DNA of 64,000 bases from Bacteroidales bacterium (GCA_024686335.1 JAILCI010000054.1:122980-186979); one strand, 5' to 3'. Positions 9,074 through 17,919 are shown, counted from the first letter of the stretch. Made by a program: numbers and translations. Notes: generated by a model from the sequence alone, not told the origin.

Positions 9074-10171
9074 CTATATATTAAAAATTTTTAATTTTTC
9101 TAACTCGGCAATTGAAACGGCAAAGGTAGAAAAATTTTCTTTTAATTCCTTATAAATTATTTCTTTTATAAAGTATTCACTTTCATAGTGACCAATATCG
9201 ACGATCAGCATGCTGTCGTTGCTCCTAAAAAAGTCATGATATTTGACATCACCCGTCACATAAGCATCTGCTCCGGAGGCCATAGCAGACTCAATAAAAG
9301 AGGCACCGCCACCGCCACAAACAGCCACCTTTTGGATCATTCTTTCCGAGGCGCCAGCATAACGAAGATGTTGTATTTCCATCTTCTCCTTCACATATTG
9401 CAGGAATTCTAAGGTGCTCATAGGGTTGGGCAAGAAACCAACACGACCAAGACCTTCTGTACGAGAGGCATTTTCCAAACGTAAGATGTCAAAAGCAGGT
9501 TCCTCGTATGGATGATTTTTGTAGATTGTATCGATGACTTTATACATGATATTTGCCGGAAAAATCATCTCTACACGTTCCTCGACTACACGTTCCAATT
9601 GCATTTCTTTGCCAATGAATGGATTAGAGCCCTCTAACGGTCTAAATGTTCCTGTCCCGGACATCAAATAGGCGCAACTGTCATAGTTTCCAATCTTGCC
9701 ACAGCCAACATCAGCCAAAGCCTGGCGTAAACGGTCAGCGTGATCTGTAGGTACAAAGACAACTACTTTACGCAGATGACCTGCATGAGGTTCCATCACA
9801 GACAATTCCTGCAGTCCTAACTTCTCAGCGAAAGCATCATTACCACCACCTGCTGCACTATCAATGTTAGTGTGCATGGAATAGAGTACCATCTTGTGCT
9901 CTAAAGCCTTACAAATCATAGCACCCACTCTGTCGGAAGGTTGAATTTTGCACAAGCCACGTCTAAGCATCAGTGGATGGTGAGAAATAACCAGATTGGC
10001 TCCTTTTGCAATAGCCTCTTCTATAATCTGAATGGACATCTCGAAGCAGACCATAACGCCTGTAACCTCCTGGAGAACATCTCCACACTGAACACCGCAA
10101 TTGTCAAAATCCTCCTGTAACCAAAGGGGAAAGCGACGTTCAAGACAAGCTGTAACTTCTTTAATCAGCAT
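9074..10171 (-). CDS. Nif3-like dinuclear metal centre hexameric protein
   Basis: This is a member of the Nif3/YbgI/YqfO family, which forms hexameric rings with two metal ions per subunit; the reaction is not firmly known. Metal-binding motifs are visible at ISHHPLML (about residue 62) and HTNIDSAAGG (about residue 100) near the N terminus, and DIGHYESE near the C terminus. The 365-residue length shows the long form, with a central inserted domain (about residues 130-230) as in Bacillus YqfO. The flavin reductase gene ends 9 bases before it and the zinc-ribbon gene follows 27 bases after, so the four genes are probably one transcript. Confidence 0.92.
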   Translation of the reverse strand: MLIKEVTACLERRFPLWLQEDFDNCGVQCGDVLQEVTGVMVCFEMSIQIIEEAIAKGANLVISHHPLMLRRGLCKIQPSDRVGAMICKALEHKMVLYSMHTNIDSAAGGGNDAFAEKLGLQELSVMEPHAGHLRKVVVFVPTDHADRLRQALADVGCGKIGNYDSCAYLMSGTGTFRPLEGSNPFIGKEMQLERVVEERVEMIFPANIMYKVIDTIYKNHPYEEPAFDILRLENASRTEGLGRVGFLPNPMSTLEFLQYVKEKMEIQHLRYAGASERMIQKVAVCGGGGASFIESAMASGADAYVTGDVKYHDFFRSNDSMLIVDIGHYESEYFIKEIIYKELKENFSTFAVSIAELEKLKIFNI

Positions 10172-10180
10172 AATTTACGA

Positions 10181-10756
10181 TTATTTTTTCTCTACTGAAA
10201 AACCAAATTTCCCGATTATTTTACCCAAATCATAGTAGTGGCCATGGGAATAGGTCACTAAATTGGCTCGACGCAGTTCCAGGGCATCGGTCTTCTTGTT
10301 GAAGAGTTGCTCTTTAGCATGGACAGCTACCACCTCCGCAATGAACATGTCATGGGTGCCCAACGGGATGACCTGCTGAACTTTACACTCAATGTTAACT
10401 GGGGCTTCGGCAATCATAGGAGCGGACACCTTGCTACCCTTGACGGGTGTCAACCCCGACTCCAAAAACTTATGGTGTTTCTTTCCCGACTGTACTCCAC
10501 ACCAGTCAGCAATTGGCGCCAAATCCCTATCCACCAAATTGATAATGAACTCACCAGACTGTTTGATCAGTTCATAGGAATGACGTGCGGGTCGGACAGA
10601 AATATAACACAGTGGCGGGTCGGAACATATTGTTCCAGTCCAGGCCACTGTGATAATGTTGTACTCTTCTAACGTGCTGCCACACGACACCATCACCACC
10701 GGAGTGGGGTTGAGCATGTTGCCAGCACGCATGACGCGTTTCCCGTTCCTAACCAT
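10181..10756 (-). CDS. Flavin reductase family protein (FMN-binding split barrel)
   Basis: This 191-residue protein matches flavoredoxin-like flavin reductases, which bind FMN and pass electrons from NAD(P)H or another donor. Recognisable segments are NMLNPTPVVMVSCG at the start, the TVAWTGTICSDPP block that cradles the flavin, and SGEFIINLVDRDLA. No signal peptide is present. The physiological partner cannot be told from the context. Its ATG overlaps the stop codon of the universal stress protein gene (TAATG), so translation is probably coupled. Confidence 0.88.
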   Translation of the reverse strand: MVRNGKRVMRAGNMLNPTPVVMVSCGSTLEEYNIITVAWTGTICSDPPLCYISVRPARHSYELIKQSGEFIINLVDRDLAPIADWCGVQSGKKHHKFLESGLTPVKGSKVSAPMIAEAPVNIECKVQQVIPLGTHDMFIAEVVAVHAKEQLFNKKTDALELRRANLVTYSHGHYYDLGKIIGKFGFSVEKK

Positions 10757-11595
10757 TAGCGGCTGACGGTATAGGCGTTGACGTTAGGAATGATATACAG
10801 AGGCATAGAGCATGTACTCAAAATCTGACGCATATTACGAGAGGCTGTGAAGTCTGTCTCATTCTCCTCACGCATGATGACGATTAGGTTAGCGTCATAG
10901 TTCTTTGCAGACTCCAAGATGGTGTTGCACACATCATTATGGTTGATATGCTCCGTCTCGATGACGTAGCGGACATTACCCTCTTCGCACATATCTTCTG
11001 CGTGACGCAACTGCACATTGATGATATGGCGAACATCGGGAGTATTGGGATAATAAACACCATAGAGCACAATCTGTGCAGCAAACATCTTAGCCAATTG
11101 GACAGCATATTTGATTTTCTGCAATGTTTCAAAGCTTGTATCAATAGGAACGAAAATCTTATGTAAGTCTCTGTTTATCTGGATATTCTCACGCATGATC
11201 AGCACAGGTACATCAGATGAGTTGATAAGACGATAAGCATTGTTACCGATATAACCCTCTTCGAAACCAGAAGTACCATGAGCACCCATTACAATAATGG
11301 ATTCAGGCAGATTTTTAGCATATTCGGTAATGGCATTATGCACTTTACCTTCCAAGATGATGCTGTTAACAGGAGTCTTGGGAGACTCTTCTCTACAAAG
11401 TTCCACCCATGTGTTCAATTTAGCTTGGACATCGGCCAGATAATTGCTGTTTTCTTCAATATTTTTTTCTGCGCCAGGGGTCTTTACCCACACGAGATGC
11501 AGTGTAGATTCGGATTTTAATGCCATAGCTACAGCATGACGCATGGCTGTCATAGCACTGTTGGAGAAGTCAATACCGACGAGAATATTTTTCAT
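10756..11595 (-). CDS. Universal stress protein with two UspA domains
   Basis: The 279 residues hold two tandem Usp folds. The first (about 1-145) begins NILVGIDFSNSA and ends with the nucleotide-binding-type GAHGTSGFEEGYIGNNA block followed by SSDVPVLIM. The second (about 150-279) begins KIFVPIDTS and is more degenerate, lacking a clean GxxGxxxxG loop. Such proteins help survival in stationary phase and under stress, by mechanisms that vary. It is the first gene of a four-gene row with flavin reductase, Nif3-like protein and zinc-ribbon protein, and a candidate -7 element lies about 75 bases upstream. Confidence 0.92.
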   Translation of the reverse strand: MKNILVGIDFSNSAMTAMRHAVAMALKSESTLHLVWVKTPGAEKNIEENSNYLADVQAKLNTWVELCREESPKTPVNSIILEGKVHNAITEYAKNLPESIIVMGAHGTSGFEEGYIGNNAYRLINSSDVPVLIMRENIQINRDLHKIFVPIDTSFETLQKIKYAVQLAKMFAAQIVLYGVYYPNTPDVRHIINVQLRHAEDMCEEGNVRYVIETEHINHNDVCNTILESAKNYDANLIVIMREENETDFTASRNMRQILSTCSMPLYIIPNVNAYTVSR

Positions 11596-11668
11596 AGGGA
11601 TTTGTTTTTATAAAATTAATACTATTAAATCAAATATCAGTCTTTTTCACAATGAGAAAAAGATTGGA

Positions 11669-11676
11669 CAAAAATA
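11669..11676 (-). promoter_or_regulatory. Candidate -7 element of the usp operon
   Basis: TATTTTTG on the minus strand fits TAnnTTTG and would leave a leader of about 65-70 nt. No convincing -33 TTTG accompanies it in this A/T-rich stretch. Confidence 0.4.
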
Positions 11677-11714
11677 CAAATTTTCCAAAAGAAATAAAAA
11701 AAAATTGCATAAAA

Positions 11715-11741
11715 AAAGCCGGCTTGGAAACCGGCTTTAAG
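11715..11741 (-). terminator. Intrinsic terminator of mreB
   Basis: AAAGCCGG pairs with CCGGCTTT across an 8-base loop, and on the minus strand it is followed by a T-run. It lies about 15 bases after the mreB stop. Confidence 0.87.
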
Positions 11742-11754
11742 AGTAGATAATTTA

Positions 11755-12777
11755 TTACTTCATTAGGAAAGGGAATTTGTCAAAATTCTTCAGGGCGATA
11801 GCAGTACCGCGGGCAACTGCAAGAAGAGGATCCTCGGCCACATAGACCTTCAGACCTGTCTTGGCTGACAATCGCTTATCGAGACCCCTAAGGAGGGAAC
11901 CACCGCCGGCCATATAGATACCTGTTTTGTAGATATCGGATGACAACTCGGGAGGTGTCTGCTCCAAAGCGTTGCTCACTGCATTCTCAATGGATGCGAT
12001 AGAGAGGTCAAGAGCCTGGGCGATCTCGCGATAGTTGACTGTAACGGCAATAGGCACACCCTTGGCAAGGCTACGTCCAGTAACCTCATAATCTGGTGGA
12101 GGACTATCGAGGTGTTCCACAGCTGAACCGACATTGATCTTAATCTGCTCAGCGGTAGCCAGACCGATTTCTATATTATGATTCCGTCGCATATAGGCGA
12201 TAATGTCATTATTGAACTTATCACCAGCCACTTTCACAGAGGTACTGGTTGTGATACCGCCCAATGCGATCACAGCGATTTCGCTGGTACCACCGCCAAT
12301 ATCGATAATCATATTACCATTTGCCTCAAGTACATCCAAACCGATACCGATAGCAGCAGCCATGGGTTCGTGGATCATACGGACATCCTTGGCTCCTGCC
12401 TGCTCAGCGGAGTCACGCACAGCACGTTCCTCCACCTCGGTGATACCTGAAGGAATACAAATAACCATCTTTAATGAAGGGGCAAAAAGATAACCTTTAC
12501 TGCCCGTCATTCTAATAAACTCACGAAGCATCAGCTCCGTATACTGGAAATCCGCTATGACTCCATCCTTCAACGGACGTACGGTGATAGTACCTTTCGG
12601 ACAACGGCCTTCCATATACAAAGCCTTCTTACCGACAGCCTTCACCTGATTGGTCTTCGTATCAATAGCAATGATAGACGGCTCGTCTACCACCACCTGA
12701 TTGTTATGAAGAATCACGGTGTTAGCTGTGCCCAAGTCTATAGCGAGTTCTTTAGTGAAAATTGAAAACAGACCCAT
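11755..12777 (-). CDS. mreB: Rod shape-determining protein MreB
   Basis: MreB is the bacterial actin homologue that polymerises under the inner membrane and guides lateral wall synthesis. At 340 residues it has the usual length. The actin-fold ATP-binding signatures are clear: IDLGTANTVI at the start, the IDIGGGTSEIAVI phosphate-2 loop in the middle, and the AGGGSLLRGLDKRL adenosine motif near the C terminus. The usual partners mreC, mreD, mrdA and rodA are not adjacent. A hydG gene lies upstream on the same strand; mreB has its own -7 element and a terminator behind it, so it is probably a single-gene unit. Confidence 0.97.
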   Translation of the reverse strand: MGLFSIFTKELAIDLGTANTVILHNNQVVVDEPSIIAIDTKTNQVKAVGKKALYMEGRCPKGTITVRPLKDGVIADFQYTELMLREFIRMTGSKGYLFAPSLKMVICIPSGITEVEERAVRDSAEQAGAKDVRMIHEPMAAAIGIGLDVLEANGNMIIDIGGGTSEIAVIALGGITTSTSVKVAGDKFNNDIIAYMRRNHNIEIGLATAEQIKINVGSAVEHLDSPPPDYEVTGRSLAKGVPIAVTVNYREIAQALDLSIASIENAVSNALEQTPPELSSDIYKTGIYMAGGGSLLRGLDKRLSAKTGLKVYVAEDPLLAVARGTAIALKNFDKFPFLMK

Positions 12778-12797
12778 TAATGATAAAATTAAGACTG

Positions 12798-12805
12798 CAA
12801 AATTA
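12798..12805 (-). promoter_or_regulatory. -7 promoter element of mreB
   Basis: TAATTTTG on the minus strand fits TAnnTTTG and lies 20 bases upstream of the mreB start, giving a short leader of about 14 nt. Confidence 0.6.
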
Positions 12806-12906
12806 TAAAAAAACTTTCTTTTTTACGTGCGGCCAACTCATTTTGTTACATTTTTTAAGAAAATTTCCAAATGTCTACTAATGAGTTTGTTATCTGATTG
12901 ATTATC

Positions 12907-14361
12907 TTAGAAATAGAGATCTCTTTCACCAGCTTTCACTCGCTCGATACGTTTGAGAAGTTCCGGACGGAATTTTTCATCCACATTCTGCAGGTTGTTT
13001 TCAATCACTTTCCAACCTTTCGCAGCCACTTCGGGAGTTGCATAGTCAACAAGGTACTCGCTCAATGTCAGAATAGCGTTTGGAGTACAATATCTCTTGA
13101 TAAATCCAGGCACGCTGAACTCCATAAAGTGCTCGCCCGTACGACCCAATCGATAGCAAGCCGTGCAGAAACTCGGGATATAATTTCCGTCTAACAACTC
13201 TTCGATGATCTCGCCCAATGTACGGTCATCACCAATCTTGAACTGCTCGCGGTCAAGGTTTTGATTTTCCACTTTATCGGAGTTTTTGTCGGTATCCTCG
13301 TGGTGATATTTGTAGTCGCCAATCTGCAAGTTGGTACCACCGTCAATCTGAGAAATTCCGTATTGGATAGCTTTAGCACGGAACTCTGCAGTCTCTCTAG
13401 CCGTCAAAATCATGCCCGTATAAGGAACTGCTAATCTGAAGATAGCGATGATTTTCTCAAAGGTATCATCATCCACCATGTACTCTTGGGAGATGTCGAG
13501 ACCAGAAGCATCCTTGATACGCGGGAAGGAGATGGTATGAGGACCAACGTTGAAACAAGCTTCCAAGTGGTTGGTGTGACGAATCATAGCCAAAACCTCA
13601 AAACGCCAATCGTAAAGACCGAAGAGAATACCGAGACCATTGTCATCGATGCCGGCCTGTTGGGCGCGGTCCATGGAGGTAAGACGCCAGTCGTAATCGC
13701 CCTTGCGGGTGTTGGCGGGGTGATATTGAGCGTAAGCACCTCTGTGATAGGTCTCTTGGAAGATCTGATATGTACCGATACCTGCCTCTTTTACCGTTCT
13801 GAAACCTTCTACATCCAGAGGAGCAGCATTGATGTTCACACGACGGATAGAACCGTTGTTCTTCTTGGTGGCGTACGTCAATTTAACAGTATGAGCGATG
13901 AACTCCGGAGAATATTTCGGAGACTCACCATAAACCAAAATCAAACGTTTTTGGCCATCTTCCTCCAAAGCTTCTACATTGTGTACCAATTCCTCGTCGG
14001 TCAGTGTGGTACGCACCTGATCTTTATTGGAAGAACGGAATCCACAATATTTGCAATTATTAATACAATAGTTGCCTACATAGAGCGGGGCGAAGAGAAC
14101 GATACGGTTACCATAGACGCGACGTTTCAGTTCACGGGCTCCCTCTTTGATTTCCTCAACCAACTCGGGATCAGTGGTGTTCACAAGAACTGCCGTTTCC
14201 TCAAGGGTCAGACGGTTTTTGTCCAAAGACTTTTGAATGATGGCACGGACACGCTCGGGTGTGCTCTTTGTCTGGTTGATATAATCCCAAATTTCCTGTT
14301 CGTCAATAAAGGGTTTCCCAATTTCGTCGGGAATACGACATTTTTCTGGATTGAATTGCAT
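12907..14361 (-). CDS. hydG: [FeFe]-hydrogenase maturase HydG (radical SAM tyrosine lyase)
   Basis: HydG cleaves tyrosine to supply the CO and cyanide ligands of the hydrogenase H-cluster. The radical-SAM [4Fe-4S] motif CX3CX2C is at Cys99, Cys103 and Cys106. The C-terminal CX2CX22C motif, which binds the second cluster and distinguishes HydG from the thiamine enzyme ThiH, is intact in the FCTACYRLGR...KRYCTPN segment. The 484-residue length is typical. It follows a TM1266-type small gene by 33 bases on the same strand. HydE, HydF and a hydrogenase catalytic subunit are absent from this window, so they must be elsewhere if the pathway is complete. Confidence 0.95.
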   Translation of the reverse strand: MQFNPEKCRIPDEIGKPFIDEQEIWDYINQTKSTPERVRAIIQKSLDKNRLTLEETAVLVNTTDPELVEEIKEGARELKRRVYGNRIVLFAPLYVGNYCINNCKYCGFRSSNKDQVRTTLTDEELVHNVEALEEDGQKRLILVYGESPKYSPEFIAHTVKLTYATKKNNGSIRRVNINAAPLDVEGFRTVKEAGIGTYQIFQETYHRGAYAQYHPANTRKGDYDWRLTSMDRAQQAGIDDNGLGILFGLYDWRFEVLAMIRHTNHLEACFNVGPHTISFPRIKDASGLDISQEYMVDDDTFEKIIAIFRLAVPYTGMILTARETAEFRAKAIQYGISQIDGGTNLQIGDYKYHHEDTDKNSDKVENQNLDREQFKIGDDRTLGEIIEELLDGNYIPSFCTACYRLGRTGEHFMEFSVPGFIKRYCTPNAILTLSEYLVDYATPEVAAKGWKVIENNLQNVDEKFRPELLKRIERVKAGERDLYF

Positions 14362-14394
14362 AATATATAGTTTTAAGTGTGAAAATTTTCAAAT

Positions 14395-14640
14395 TTAGAT
14401 TTTAGAAATTACGGCTTTGACCTCCACGCCGGCCAGCTTGCCCAATTTTCCGGAGAGCGCATTGATCTCATCGGTATCGCCCTCAACAATGAGAGAGATT
14501 ACCGAGATAGTACGGTCACGGAAGGGCAATCCTTGCCGGGCAACGATAATGCCGGCATATAAAGAAAGTATGCTGTTGATTTGCGACGCTGTCGCACGGT
14601 CGTGTATAAACACCGTTATGGTGCCGATTCTCTTTTCCAT
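14395..14640 (-). CDS. TM1266-type iron-only hydrogenase system putative regulator (ACT-like)
   Basis: This small protein (81 residues from the ATG at 14640; a GTG three codons upstream is the alternative start) resembles the TM1266 family, small ACT/NikR-C-like proteins found beside [FeFe]-hydrogenase maturation genes and presumed to be regulators. The pattern is a beta strand (RIGTITVFIHD), a helix with INSILSLYAGIIVARQGLP, then SVISLIVEGDTDEINALSGKLG and a final strand VEVKAVIS. No DNA-binding domain is present. The downstream hydG supports the assignment. A leader of about 85 nt containing a hairpin precedes it. Confidence 0.82.
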   Translation of the reverse strand: MEKRIGTITVFIHDRATASQINSILSLYAGIIVARQGLPFRDRTISVISLIVEGDTDEINALSGKLGKLAGVEVKAVISKI

Positions 14641-14673
14641 TAGTGTCACTTTTGGATCAGGTTAAAAGGAGTA

Positions 14674-14697
14674 AACTGCGTCCTCGCAGTTTTTTTA
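14674..14697 (+). terminator. Hairpin with T-run in the 5' leader opposite hydG operon
   Basis: AAACTGCG pairs with CGCAGTTT around a 4-base loop. Read on the plus strand it is followed by a T-run, the textbook form of an intrinsic terminator, although no plus-strand gene precedes it. Read on the minus strand it lies in the leader of the TM1266-hydG operon with the A-run in front. Confidence 0.5.
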
Positions 14698-14733
14698 TAT
14701 GTCACGTAAGACTTGTGGTCTCAAATGACGCGG

Positions 14734-14741
14734 CAAAAGTA
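14734..14741 (-). promoter_or_regulatory. Candidate -7 element of the TM1266-hydG operon
   Basis: TACTTTTG on the minus strand fits TAnnTTTG. It lies about 95 bases upstream of the ATG at 14640, and the hairpin at 14674-14697 would be inside the transcript leader. Confidence 0.5.
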
Positions 14742-14785
14742 CAAAATATAATGATGCGTTGTCACTTCCAAACTTTATATTTTTG

Positions 14786-14793
14786 TATCTTTG
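14786..14793 (+). promoter_or_regulatory. -7 promoter element of ridA
   Basis: TATCTTTG on the plus strand fits TAnnTTTG and lies 61 bases upstream of the ridA ATG. Confidence 0.65.
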
Positions 14794-14854
14794 CCGCTCC
14801 GCTGAACAAACGGAATCTTATAGAATTATTTTATAACATTTAAAAACAGATACT

Positions 14855-15229
14855 ATGAAGAAAGTTATCCACACTGAGCAGGCTCCTGCCGCTATTGGTC
14901 CTTACAGTCAGGCAATTGAAGCCAATGGTATGTTATTCATTTCTGGCCAGATCCCCGTTAATCCTGCTACTGGCGTTGTGCCCGAAGGTATCACAGCTCA
15001 GACCGAGCAAGTTATGAAGAATATTGAAGCCATTTTGAAAGAGGCTGGTTACTCCTTCGCTAACGTAGTTAAAACCACCTGCTTGTTGAGCGATATCGCT
15101 AACTTCGGTGCTATGAACGAAGTTTATGCCAAATATTTTACCTCTGAGCCGCCTGCCCGCGCTGCCTTCGCTGTTAAAGACCTGCCCAAAGGCGTTATGG
15201 TAGAGATCGAATCTATCGCTATTAAATAA
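14855..15229 (+). CDS. ridA: RidA family enamine/imine deaminase
   Basis: RidA hydrolyses reactive enamines and imines such as 2-aminoacrylate made by PLP-dependent dehydratases, protecting other PLP enzymes. At 124 residues it has the family length. Key blocks are APAAIGPYSQAI, ISGQIPVNPATG, and RAAFAVKDLPKGVMVEIE with the carboxylate-binding Arg and the catalytic Glu near the C terminus. The protein has no signal peptide. It has its own promoter and a hairpin immediately after the gene, so it is probably expressed alone. Confidence 0.96.
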   Translation: MKKVIHTEQAPAAIGPYSQAIEANGMLFISGQIPVNPATGVVPEGITAQTEQVMKNIEAILKEAGYSFANVVKTTCLLSDIANFGAMNEVYAKYFTSEPPARAAFAVKDLPKGVMVEIESIAIK

Positions 15230-15245
15230 TTTTAAACCACAATAA

Positions 15246-15288
15246 ACTATGACTTTGACTATAAACTAGTTGAAGTCATAGTCTTTTA
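15246..15288 (+). terminator. Probable intrinsic terminator after ridA
   Basis: ACTATGACTT pairs perfectly with AAGTCATAGT across a 17-base loop, followed by CTTTTA. The next gene starts only four bases further on, so the hairpin may also act in its leader. Confidence 0.65.
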
Positions 15289-15291
15289 TCG

Positions 15292-17187
15292 ATGAACTAT
15301 CTCACCGTCAACAACGTATCCAAAAGTGTTGGGGAGAAACTTCTGTTCCAGGACATCACCTTCGGTTTGGAAAAGGGACAGAAGAGTGCTTTGATTGCGC
15401 GCAACGGAACGGGCAAGAGTACCTTGCTTAACATCATCACCGGGCGCGACGAGCCCGATTCCGGCACTGTGGTGGTACGCAATGACATCACCGTCTCCTA
15501 TCTGCCGCAGATGGATAACTTCCATGACGAAGACTCTGTCATTGAAAGCCTCTTCTCTGAAGAAACGCCCATTGTCAAAGCTGTCAAGGAGTACGAAACC
15601 TGCGTCACCTTGCTCGAACAGGGGCATCACGATCAGGTGCCTCAATCACGTATGGATAACGCGGTACTGGAGATGGATCGTCTCAACGCGTGGGATTACG
15701 AATCGAAGATCAAAGAGATACTCTCCCGTTTTGGCATTGATAATATCTTCAAGAATATCAACGAGTTGTCTGGTGGTCAGCGAAAAAAGACGGCCTTAGC
15801 CAAAACTTTGATTGCCGACACCGACCTGCTCATCCTCGACGAGCCCACCAACCATCTTGATGTTGAGATGATCGAGTGGTTGGAGGGTTACCTCTCATCT
15901 GCCAACATCACCCTTTTGATGGTCACCCACGACCGTGCCTTTCTGGACAATGTCTGCAGCGACATTTTCGAACTAAGCAATGGCAACCTTTACCATTACA
16001 AAGGCAAATACGACTATTATGTGGAAAAAAAGGCGGAGCGCTTAGCCAATGAGGCAGCGGAATATGACAGATTGCGCAACCTTTATCGCCGTGAGTTGGA
16101 GTGGGTACATACCTCTCCGCAGGCGCGAACCACCAAAGCCCGCGCCCGCATCAACAATTTTGAGAAACTGCAAGAGCAAGTCAATAGAAAAGTTGAGGCT
16201 GCCCCCGAAGCTTTTAAGGTACAATCTGAACGTATCGGACATAAGATATTGGAAATTAGTCATTTGGATTTTGCTTATCCAGACCAGACAATCATCCGCG
16301 ATTTTTCCTATATCTTTAAAAGAGGTGAGAAATGTGGCATCGTAGGTAAAAATGGAACGGGCAAGAGCACTTTCCTCAAGATGATTATGGGCGAGGTGAA
16401 ACCCGACGGCGGAAAGATTACCCCTGGTCTGACCATCCAGTTCGGTTATTTTTCTCAAAACGACTATACGTATCCCGGCAACAAAATCGTCCTCGAACTG
16501 GTCAAAGAACAGGCCGAAGTCATCAGAATGGATAACGGCAACTATATCAGTGCATCCCAGTTTTTGAATCATTTCGGGTTTCCATTCAGTCAGCAATATA
16601 CATATTATGAGGATCTTAGCGGTGGTGAACGGCGCAAACTGCACCTCCTCATCACTCTACTGAAAAATCCAAACTTCCTCATATTAGACGAACCCACCAA
16701 TGATTTTGACATTGACACCCTCAACCTCTTGGAAGACTTTCTCACCAACTTCGAAGGATGTATGATTATAGTCTCCCATGACCGTTGGTTGATGAACAAG
16801 CTGGTGGACCACATCTTCGTCTTTGAAGGTGACGGAGTCATCAAAGACTATTACGGCAACTATACTGAATATCGACAGGCTAAAGACAAAGCTTTACGCA
16901 TTCAAAAACGCATTCAAAAGGAGAACCGAGAACAGGAGACTGCATCTAAGCCTGCCCGCGTGCCCGACAAAAACAAGTTGACCTATAAGGAGAAAAGGGA
17001 GATGGAGGCGTTGGAGACAGAGATTGCGGATCTAGAGCAGGAAAAAGCTGATATTGAAGCGAAAATGAGTGCTGGCGAAGGATCTGCTGACGACTTTGCC
17101 GCCTGGGGCAAACGCCATGCTGAAATCTGTCCATTAATTGATGAAAAATCCATGCGTTGGCTCGAACTCAGCGAAAAAGAATCATAA
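15292..17187 (+). CDS. ABC-F family ATP-binding protein (Uup/EttA type)
   Basis: This 631-residue cytoplasmic protein has two ABC ATPase domains and no membrane segment. The first has Walker A ARNGTGKST (about residue 37), signature LSGGQ and Walker B LLILDEPTNHLD. The second has Walker A GKNGTGKST, signature LSGGE and Walker B FLILDEPTNDFD. The linker (about 235-315) is the charged ABC-F type, and the C terminus (about 545-625) is a Lys/Glu-rich coiled coil as in Uup. ABC-F proteins act on the ribosome, and some protect against antibiotics; nothing here shows which role applies. It heads a row with rsmE, an outer-membrane protein, nfo and gpx. Confidence 0.94.
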   Translation: MNYLTVNNVSKSVGEKLLFQDITFGLEKGQKSALIARNGTGKSTLLNIITGRDEPDSGTVVVRNDITVSYLPQMDNFHDEDSVIESLFSEETPIVKAVKEYETCVTLLEQGHHDQVPQSRMDNAVLEMDRLNAWDYESKIKEILSRFGIDNIFKNINELSGGQRKKTALAKTLIADTDLLILDEPTNHLDVEMIEWLEGYLSSANITLLMVTHDRAFLDNVCSDIFELSNGNLYHYKGKYDYYVEKKAERLANEAAEYDRLRNLYRRELEWVHTSPQARTTKARARINNFEKLQEQVNRKVEAAPEAFKVQSERIGHKILEISHLDFAYPDQTIIRDFSYIFKRGEKCGIVGKNGTGKSTFLKMIMGEVKPDGGKITPGLTIQFGYFSQNDYTYPGNKIVLELVKEQAEVIRMDNGNYISASQFLNHFGFPFSQQYTYYEDLSGGERRKLHLLITLLKNPNFLILDEPTNDFDIDTLNLLEDFLTNFEGCMIIVSHDRWLMNKLVDHIFVFEGDGVIKDYYGNYTEYRQAKDKALRIQKRIQKENREQETASKPARVPDKNKLTYKEKREMEALETEIADLEQEKADIEAKMSAGEGSADDFAAWGKRHAEICPLIDEKSMRWLELSEKES

Positions 17188-17199
17188 AATTTTTAAAAT

Positions 17200-17910
17200 A
17201 TGCAATATTTCTACCATCCCGACCTGACACAGCCCTATGTCACGCTTAGCGACAAAGAGTCGGAACACTGTGTGCGGACACTTCGTCATCGTGTAGGAGA
17301 CCAAGTGCGACTCACCGATGGCAAAGGCGGGGTGGCCACGGCCGCCATTACCGACGACAATCCCAAGGCTTGTTCATTGGAAATTATTGATTTTGAACAA
17401 AATGTAGGTCTTCCAAAACTCAACCTTCATCTAGCTATCGCTCCAACTAAGAATATGGATCGCATGGAGTGGCTGTTGGAAAAGGCCGTGGAGGTTGGCA
17501 TTCACGACATCACCTTCTTGATTTGCGACCACTCGGAACGACCGCGTGTCAATCTGGATCGGCTTTCCCGTATCGCCATCTCGGCCCTGAAACAGTCGCA
17601 GACCACCTTACTGCCCAATCTCCAAGTCCTCAAATTTAGAGATTTTATGAAAGAACAAGAAGGTATTGAGGCTGATAAGTTCATAGCTTGGTGCGACGAA
17701 AACAACAACAGACAGCTTGTGACAGAATTGTTACACTTTAAAAATATTATTTTGCTGATAGGTCCTGAGGGCGACTTCAGCACCCAAGAGGTTGAAGAAG
17801 CTCGGGAACAAGGTTTTATAGAAATCAAATTGGGTGATCGAAGACTGAGGACGGAGACTGCAGGATTATATGGCTGTATGGCCATCGCAATGCGAAGTTT
17901 AACATTATAA
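17200..17910 (+). CDS. rsmE: 16S rRNA (uracil1498-N3)-methyltransferase
   Basis: RsmE methylates N3 of U1498 in 16S rRNA using S-adenosylmethionine. The 236-residue length is normal. The N-terminal PUA-like part carries HCVRTLRHRVGDQ, the central LAIAPTKNMDRMEWLLEKAVE segment is a family hallmark, and the SPOUT knot binding S-adenosylmethionine is seen in IGPEGDFSTQEV and LGDRRLRTETA near the end. It starts 12 bases after the ABC-F gene and is followed after 9 bases by an outer-membrane protein gene. Confidence 0.95.
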   Translation: MQYFYHPDLTQPYVTLSDKESEHCVRTLRHRVGDQVRLTDGKGGVATAAITDDNPKACSLEIIDFEQNVGLPKLNLHLAIAPTKNMDRMEWLLEKAVEVGIHDITFLICDHSERPRVNLDRLSRIAISALKQSQTTLLPNLQVLKFRDFMKEQEGIEADKFIAWCDENNNRQLVTELLHFKNIILLIGPEGDFSTQEVEEAREQGFIEIKLGDRRLRTETAGLYGCMAIAMRSLTL

Positions 17911-17919
17911 AATCATATT

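Noticed and set aside
13486..14370. 294-codon plus-strand open frame opposite hydG
   Set aside because: It is an antisense shadow; hydG has all expected motifs on the other strand.
16042..16644. 200-codon minus-strand open frame opposite the ABC-F gene
   Set aside because: It is antisense to the second ABC domain with intact motifs.
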